Source: CAYYBZ01 sp964470285 [NCBI: uncultured Oligoflexia bacterium]
GTDB lineage: Bacteria; Bdellovibrionota_G; CAYYBZ01
Length of the DNA stretch: 10,684 nucleotides
Direction: 5' to 3'
NCBI GenBank assembly: GCA_964470285.1
Contig: CAYYBZ010000041.1
Coordinates: 1 to 10,684, forward strand
The notes under the pieces were generated by a model, which ran no database searches, was not told the DNA's origin, and saw nothing but the letters and a program-made list of their open reading frames with translations. Positions 4,789 to 10,684 of the stretch are shown piece by piece. Numbering within the stretch: position 1 is the first letter of the stretch; each line of letters starts with the position of its first letter. The position numbers and the translations under genes are program-made.

Positions 4789-7700
4789 ATGAATGACGAG
4801 TCAAAAAATGATACAAACGGTAAAAGTCAAGAGCCGACAGATGCCGGCGAAAAGAAAGAAAAAACAAGTTTATGGAAAACTAATAAAATAGGAATAATAA
4901 TCGGCGCATCAGCGATTGTCGTTTTAATAGTATTGATTGCAATATTGTCAAAGCACGAGAAAAAAGGACCCGAATATGTAAGTTTTACAATTTCTCAGCC
5001 GAAACCGACAAAGCTGCAAAAAGATGCAAAAATCGATACACTGCGTTTAATTTTCTCAAAATCGGTAGCCGAGCTTGCCGATTTGGGAAAAATTCTTAAA
5101 GAAAAAGTAAGCATTAAACCATCCATAAAAGGGTCATGGAGCTGGATTACAGATAAAACCTTGGAATTTAAACCCCTTGAAGATTGGGGGGTAGGGCAGC
5201 GTTATGAGGTTAATATTAATAAAGAGCTGTTCCCCGAGCATATAAAAATTGATGCGTATTCGGGTGAATTCGCGATGAGCCCGTTTACCGTAGAGGTTAC
5301 GAAAACAAAATTCTATCAGGATCCGAGATATCCAAAGGAAAAAAGAGCGGTTGTCAATTTAAAATTTAACTACCCGGTAGACGGAGAAGATTTAAGAAAA
5401 CGAATTAAAATGACCTTAAAGGATGATGTCGGCGGAATTGCATCAGGAAGCGGAGAGGATTACAAGTTCACCGTAAGCTTTGATGAATTTGCGGGTCAGG
5501 CTTACATCAAATCCGATACTGTTCCGATTCCTTTAAAGAACTCGGTGATGTTAATAAAAATCGGCCCCGGTATACGTTCTGCAAAAGGAGGAAGTCCATC
5601 GTCTTATGAAGCTGAACAGAAGGTTAAAGTCCCGGGCATGTACAGCTATTTCAGAATAAACAGCGTAAGGCTCGTTCACGCAAGAAACGAAAAGTATGAA
5701 CCTGAACAGATTTTAGTGGTAGCAAGTACTGCCGAAACAACCGTAGAAGAGATTAAAAAAGCCATAAAAGTTTACGAGCTCCCCAAATACAACATTTACA
5801 AGGAAAAACCCGATTCATCACAGATAAATAAAAAATATCCATACCGTTGGAGAGCGGTAGGAGAAATTACCGATGCCGTTTTAAAAGATTCAAATGAAAT
5901 TAAGCTTGAGGCTCTCCCCACAGAAAAAGATTATTCAAGCGCAATAAGCTTTAAATACTTCGCTGAAGTGGGCAGATATTTGTATGTCAAAATAGATAAG
6001 GGAATTAAGAGTTACGGAGATTATATACTCTCTAAAAACTTTGAATCGGTAAATTTTGTTCCTGAGCTCCCGCAGGAATTGATGATTATGCATAAGGGAA
6101 GCTTATTGAGTATGACAGGAGAGAAAAAACTTACAATTCTAACCAGAAATATTGAAGCGCTTCACTTTGAAATAGCAAGGGTTATTCCCTCACAAATCAA
6201 CCACCTTATGAGTCAGACGTACGGTAACTTTAACGATCCGAGTTTTGAATACTGGAAATTCGATAAAACGAATATAAGCGAATTTTTCACGGAAACCAAA
6301 AAAGTTACACATTCGGGCGATTATACGACACATTATACGACACTTGATTTTTCTACTTATTTCAAGTCGGCAGGAAATGTCATGAAAGGCCTTTTCTTTT
6401 TAAAGGTTAATGCCTGGGATCCCATAAGCAAGCGGATAAAGTATCCAAGTGACAGGAGGTTCTTACTCATCACCGACCTTGGAATGCTTATCAAAAAAGG
6501 GATTGATAATTCTCATAATGTATTTGTCCAGTCAATATCGACAGGAAAACCTGTCCCGGGGGCAAAAGTAGAGATTATCGGTAAAAACGGAATACCTGTT
6601 GCCACTCAAATCACGGATTCAGGGGGCAGGGCCGATTTCATGTCGCTAAAGGATTTTAAAAACGAAAAGCATCCTGTCGTTTATCTTGTAAGAAATGATA
6701 AGGATTTAACTTTTCTTCCGTTTGATGTGAGGGACAGAGGGATTAACTTTGTAAGATTCGATACGGGAGGAATATACGAGTCAACTACAGGAGCGCTTAA
6801 GGCATTTATTTTCTCTGACAGAGGAATTTACAGACCCGGTGACGAAATGCGACTGGGAACAATAGTGAGGTCAGAGGACTGGAAGGCAAGGCTTTCCATG
6901 GTTCCCGTTGAAATACTTATTAACGATCCCAAAGGTGTAATTGTACATAAAGAAAGAAGATATATTGAGCCTCCGGGGCTGGCTGAGATTAAGTATCAAA
7001 CCTATGAAACCTCTCCGACAGGAAGTTACAGAATACAGATCTATCTGATTAAAAATGACAAAAGATGGACAACTCTTGGAAGCGAAACAGTTAAAGTTGA
7101 AGAATTCCTTCCCGACAGAATGAAGATATCTGCAAGGATATCGGAACAGAGATTTGACGGATGGGTTCATCCGGAAGATTTGAAAGGTTTGGTTACTCTA
7201 AGAAATCTTTTCGGCACACCGGCGGAAGACAGAAGAGTAACCGGCCAAATTAGTTTAAGTCCGACTATTCCATTTTTCAGAAAATACAGAAAGTATATTT
7301 TCCACGATCCGGAAAAGGCCAAAAAAGGCTTTACAGAAACACTGGAAGAAACAGTTACCGATAGCGAGGGTAACGCCCAGTTTAATTTTGAACTGAACCG
7401 CTTCGAGGAGGCGACATACAGGCTTACGTTTACATCTCAGGGGTATGAGGCAAAGGGCGGCAGATCCGTAAGCTCTCAGGCAGAGGTAGTCGTGTCTCCA
7501 CTAAAATACATCGTGGGTTATAAATCTGAGGATGATTTAAGCTACATATCTAAAAATTCAACAAGAGAAATAGAGTTCATTGCTGTCGATAAAAAGCTTG
7601 AAAATGTTGCTACGGATAATCTTTTTTTGGAACTGTACGATCAAAAATATGTTTCAGTTTTAACGGAAGATAGAGACGGAACGTTCCGCTACAAGTCGGT

Positions 7701-10650
7701 TTTAAAAGATGTTCTTCTTGAAAAAAGTGATTTTTCCATACCGAAAGAAGGCCTGAATTACGCTTTAAAAGTTGATACACCCGGTGAGTTTAAGCTTGTA
7801 ATCAAGAATTCGGATAAAAAAGAGCTGTCAAAGGTTAAATATTCGATAGTCGGGAAAGCCGATCTAGCAATGAAAATGGACAAAAGCGCAGAGCTTCAGG
7901 TTGTAATTAACAAAACCGATTACAGGCCCGGGGAATTAATCGAAATGCAGATAAGGGCGCCTTATACCGGAGCGGGTCTGATAACCATTGAAAGAGACAA
8001 GGTTTACAGTTACAAATGGTTTAAAACCTTAAAAACGAATACGGTCGAGACGATTAAGGTTCCCGGTAATCTTGAGGGTAATGCATACGTAAACGTTACT
8101 TTCGTCAGGGCAATTGATTCCGACGAGATTTTTATAAGTCCTCTTAGTTACGGAGTAGTTCCGTTTTCAATTGCAAAAGACAAAAGAACAAACAAGATAA
8201 CTCTTTTTACCGACGAAATGATTAAACCCGGCGAACCCTTTAAGATAAGATACAAAAGCGAAAAGCCCGGAAAGGGAATAATCTTCGCTATTGATGAGGG
8301 GATTTTGCAGGTTGCTAATTATCAAATGCCGAATCCGCTTGCCTATTTTTTCAGGAAACGGGCTTTACAGGTAAGAACAATGCAGATTCTGGATCTGATT
8401 ATTCCGGAATATGCAATAGTAAGAGAGCTTTACGGTGAAGGCGGAGGAATGTACGGAGAGAAACTCGATGCTATCGGAAAAAACTTAAACCCGTTTAAAA
8501 GAAAAACTGACAAACCCGTAGCCTACTGGTCCGGTATCGTGGATATGGGACCTGATGAAAAAGAAGTTATTTACGAAGTTCCCGATTATTTTAACGGAAC
8601 GATAAGGATTATGGCTGTTGCCGTTTCTGAAGATGCACTAGGAGCATTAAAGCAAAAGGCCATAGTAAGAGGTGATTTTGTAATACAGCCAAACGCTCCT
8701 TTATTTGCAGCACCGGGAGATCAGTTTGAAGTCGGCGTTTTGGTGGCAAATATGGTTGAGGGTTCGGGAAAGAATGCAGGAATTAATGTCAATATAGAAC
8801 CTTCGGAGCATTTTTCAATTGTTGGAGAAAAGTCAAAGAAACTTAAAATAGACGAGCAAAGAGAGAAATCCGAAACTTTCATTGTAAAAGCAAAAGACGT
8901 ACTTGGACCTGCATCCCTGACATTCAGGGCCAAGATGGATGATAAAAGCGGTAAATATAAGATGGGCTTAAGTGTGCGTCCTCAAAATCCTTATATTACA
9001 TCACTTACAACCGGATACGTTCATAACGATTCAAAGGAACTAAAAATTGACAGGGTAATTTACCCTCATTTTCGAAGCTTAAGCCTGATGGCTTCCCCTT
9101 CGCTTGTGGCCGCAGGTCACGGACTGCTTTCATATCTTAAGGAATTTCCTTACGGATGTACGGAACAGACCGTGAGTAAGGCATTTCCGGCAGTAGCCTT
9201 TAAGGGGCGCCCCGAGTTCGGAGCATCGATTAAGAAAATCGAACAGAGCATATCACATGCTATAGGCGTTTTAAGATCAAGGCAGAGGGGATCGGGCGCC
9301 TTCGGATTCTGGTCGGCACATTCTTACGTTGATAATTTTCAAAACGCTTATGCCATTCACTTCTTAACTGAGGCAAAGGATAAAGGTTATCCCGTATCAA
9401 AAGACTTTTTTCAAAGAGGTTTAAAATATTTGCAAAGCGGGGAGGTAAAACAGGCCGATTCACTTTACAATGCAAGAGTTTGGGCTTATGCACTTTATGT
9501 TTTGGCCAGAAACGGAATTGTCGTTAAGGGAGATCTGCCCAGGCTTCATAAGGCTCTTGATCAGCGTTATAAAAAATCCTGGCACAAGGATATGACGGCC
9601 ATTTACATGGCGGCGGCATACAGACTTGTAAAGATGAAAAAGGAAGCCAAGGCACTCATTTCAGAATCACGGATGGGTGATCCTCAAAAAGCAAATTACA
9701 ATCATTACTATGATCAGCTTATAAGGGATGCCCAGTATCTTTATATTGTTACAAAGCATTTTCCCGAATTGTTAACTGAAATCAAACCTGAAGATTTAAA
9801 GGCGCTTGTTAACATGCTTGAGGGAGGCAAATATAACACAACATCATCAGCCTATCTTCTCCTGGCTATTTCAGAGTACTCGGCATACATGATGAAGCAA
9901 TTTTCTGAAGGTCTTATGAATTTTAAGGTTGAAGAATATGTCAGTAAAGATTCTAAAAAAGAGCTGAAGCGCGAATCGGGGAGCAACGCGGCGGGCCTTT
10001 ATACATTTTCTCCCGAAGCCAAAAAGCTTAAACTATCGGCAAAGGGGAAGTTCCCTATTTTTTATCAAATGGTTCTTTCCGGTTTTGACAGAAATGTTCC
10101 CAACAAAGCCGTGAAACAAAAGATAGAGGCAATTAAGGAATATCAAAACAGTAGCGGAAGCATCATAGAAAAAACAACTATGGGTTCCAATCTTAAAGTA
10201 GTTTTAAGAATAAGGGCCCTTGACAATGAAATATTCAACAATGTTGCATTGGTCGATCTGGTTCCGGGAGGATTCGATCCGGTTCTTGAAAGAGATGTTC
10301 CGACGGGCGAGTACGGTTTAAACGGTTTTGAGAATTTTGATTCGGGTTATCTAAAAAATTCTATCGCAGATCTTTTTGAAAAAATGATTGTAGCTGCCAT
10401 GGATGAAATTTTTACCAGCGCTTATGCCCAAAGCAATACAGCATTAAAATCGTTTAATTCTGATTATGTGGACCGCAGAGAGGACAGAATGCTTATATTC
10501 GGAACGGTTACATCTGATGTCCGTGAATTCGAGTATGAAATAAGAGCCGTTTCAAAAGGTACTTTCATTACTCCTCCGGTTTTTGCTCAGTCCATGTATG
10601 ACAAAACGGTTCAGGCAAGGGGACTGAGTACAAGCTTAACCGTGGAGTAA
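4789..10650 (+). CDS. bacterial alpha-2-macroglobulin family protein with thioester, membrane-anchored
   Basis: Bacterial alpha-2-macroglobulins are periplasmic protease traps: cleavage of a bait segment exposes an internal thioester that captures the protease. The 1953 residues start with about 33 polar residues and one membrane helix (about 34-53); there is no lipobox, so it should be an inner-membrane-anchored protein facing the periplasm, unlike the E. coli lipoprotein form. Order: N-terminal macroglobulin-type domains (about 64-560); TDLGMLIKKG...FVQSISTGKP (from 562); FSDRGIYRPGD of the MG2-type domain (675-685); further MG domains including DYRPGE; IFAIDEGIL, then a bait-like stretch about 1195-1243; the A2M core with YWSGIVD (from 1246) and FNGTIRIMAVAV; thioester domain with YGCTEQ, Cys1457 to Gln1460; C-terminal MG domains ending GTFITPPVFAQSMYD. 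Cys1457 is the only cysteine. It is longer than the roughly 1650 residues of E. coli YfhM. AAGGAG (4776-4781) precedes the ATG by 7 bases. Confidence 0.96.
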   Translation: MNDESKNDTNGKSQEPTDAGEKKEKTSLWKTNKIGIIIGASAIVVLIVLIAILSKHEKKGPEYVSFTISQPKPTKLQKDAKIDTLRLIFSKSVAELADLGKILKEKVSIKPSIKGSWSWITDKTLEFKPLEDWGVGQRYEVNINKELFPEHIKIDAYSGEFAMSPFTVEVTKTKFYQDPRYPKEKRAVVNLKFNYPVDGEDLRKRIKMTLKDDVGGIASGSGEDYKFTVSFDEFAGQAYIKSDTVPIPLKNSVMLIKIGPGIRSAKGGSPSSYEAEQKVKVPGMYSYFRINSVRLVHARNEKYEPEQILVVASTAETTVEEIKKAIKVYELPKYNIYKEKPDSSQINKKYPYRWRAVGEITDAVLKDSNEIKLEALPTEKDYSSAISFKYFAEVGRYLYVKIDKGIKSYGDYILSKNFESVNFVPELPQELMIMHKGSLLSMTGEKKLTILTRNIEALHFEIARVIPSQINHLMSQTYGNFNDPSFEYWKFDKTNISEFFTETKKVTHSGDYTTHYTTLDFSTYFKSAGNVMKGLFFLKVNAWDPISKRIKYPSDRRFLLITDLGMLIKKGIDNSHNVFVQSISTGKPVPGAKVEIIGKNGIPVATQITDSGGRADFMSLKDFKNEKHPVVYLVRNDKDLTFLPFDVRDRGINFVRFDTGGIYESTTGALKAFIFSDRGIYRPGDEMRLGTIVRSEDWKARLSMVPVEILINDPKGVIVHKERRYIEPPGLAEIKYQTYETSPTGSYRIQIYLIKNDKRWTTLGSETVKVEEFLPDRMKISARISEQRFDGWVHPEDLKGLVTLRNLFGTPAEDRRVTGQISLSPTIPFFRKYRKYIFHDPEKAKKGFTETLEETVTDSEGNAQFNFELNRFEEATYRLTFTSQGYEAKGGRSVSSQAEVVVSPLKYIVGYKSEDDLSYISKNSTREIEFIAVDKKLENVATDNLFLELYDQKYVSVLTEDRDGTFRYKSVLKDVLLEKSDFSIPKEGLNYALKVDTPGEFKLVIKNSDKKELSKVKYSIVGKADLAMKMDKSAELQVVINKTDYRPGELIEMQIRAPYTGAGLITIERDKVYSYKWFKTLKTNTVETIKVPGNLEGNAYVNVTFVRAIDSDEIFISPLSYGVVPFSIAKDKRTNKITLFTDEMIKPGEPFKIRYKSEKPGKGIIFAIDEGILQVANYQMPNPLAYFFRKRALQVRTMQILDLIIPEYAIVRELYGEGGGMYGEKLDAIGKNLNPFKRKTDKPVAYWSGIVDMGPDEKEVIYEVPDYFNGTIRIMAVAVSEDALGALKQKAIVRGDFVIQPNAPLFAAPGDQFEVGVLVANMVEGSGKNAGINVNIEPSEHFSIVGEKSKKLKIDEQREKSETFIVKAKDVLGPASLTFRAKMDDKSGKYKMGLSVRPQNPYITSLTTGYVHNDSKELKIDRVIYPHFRSLSLMASPSLVAAGHGLLSYLKEFPYGCTEQTVSKAFPAVAFKGRPEFGASIKKIEQSISHAIGVLRSRQRGSGAFGFWSAHSYVDNFQNAYAIHFLTEAKDKGYPVSKDFFQRGLKYLQSGEVKQADSLYNARVWAYALYVLARNGIVVKGDLPRLHKALDQRYKKSWHKDMTAIYMAAAYRLVKMKKEAKALISESRMGDPQKANYNHYYDQLIRDAQYLYIVTKHFPELLTEIKPEDLKALVNMLEGGKYNTTSSAYLLLAISEYSAYMMKQFSEGLMNFKVEEYVSKDSKKELKRESGSNAAGLYTFSPEAKKLKLSAKGKFPIFYQMVLSGFDRNVPNKAVKQKIEAIKEYQNSSGSIIEKTTMGSNLKVVLRIRALDNEIFNNVALVDLVPGGFDPVLERDVPTGEYGLNGFENFDSGYLKNSIADLFEKMIVAAMDEIFTSAYAQSNTALKSFNSDYVDRREDRMLIFGTVTSDVREFEYEIRAVSKGTFITPPVFAQSMYDKTVQARGLSTSLTVE

Positions 10651-10654
10651 ATTT

Positions 10655-10684
10655 TTGAAAAAGCTGATAAAAAAGATTAAGCCT
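10655..10684 (+). CDS. start of a downstream gene, possibly pbpC (penicillin-binding protein 1C)
   Basis: Four bases after the alpha-2-macroglobulin stop a TTG opens a frame that runs to the window end, reading MKKLIKKIKP. GTGGAG (10642-10647) is a fair ribosome binding site 7 bases upstream, so translation coupled to the previous gene is plausible. A lysine-rich start fits the cytoplasmic tail of a membrane-anchored protein. In many bacteria the gene beside a bacterial alpha-2-macroglobulin is pbpC, so that is the best guess from context, but ten codons cannot identify a family. Confidence 0.35.
   Translation, partial: MKKLIKKIKP

Overview
The window looks like a chromosomal segment from a low-G+C diderm (Gram-negative-type) bacterium. 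Two things suggest this. The order mnmG followed by parA-parB is the usual neighbourhood close to a bacterial replication origin. The largest gene encodes a bacterial alpha-2-macroglobulin, a periplasmic protein typical of diderms. The genus cannot be read from the sequence; a deltaproteobacterium-like or related lineage is only a guess. No phage, transposase, CRISPR or tRNA/rRNA sequence was seen.

Layout. Bases 1-567 are the C-terminal third of MnmG (tRNA wobble-uridine modification), cut by the window edge. It converges, with an 8-base gap, on an unrecognised exported protein on the minus strand (576-1703). Bases 1704-1997 are a divergent intergenic region whose right half carries repeated TGACTAGTCA-like palindromes. 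Next comes a plus-strand cluster: a small protein with a MerR/excisionase-like helix-turn-helix plus coiled coil (1998-2426), ParA/Soj (2455-3270), ParB/Spo0J (3330-4184) and a small cupin (4220-4537). It is closed by an exceptionally long perfect hairpin (4560-4632). A further intergenic stretch leads to a 1953-residue membrane-anchored alpha-2-macroglobulin (4789-10650). Four bases after its stop a new gene seems to begin and runs off the window; by known context it may be pbpC (penicillin-binding protein 1C).

How the genes fit together. ParA and ParB form a chromosome segregation and origin-organising pair. The helix-turn-helix/coiled-coil protein ahead of them is a candidate regulator of the operon or an extra origin-binding factor, and the palindromes just upstream are its most likely operators. 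The alpha-2-macroglobulin is a separate unit: a protease trap in the periplasm, commonly paired with PBP1C for cell-wall repair. The usual rsmG gene is not between mnmG and parA; the exported orphan gene and the HTH gene occupy that place.

The points most worth a second look are the HTH/coiled-coil protein with its operator-like repeats, the exported orphan at an origin-proximal locus, the long perfect hairpin, and the alpha-2-macroglobulin whose only cysteine is the predicted thioester residue.
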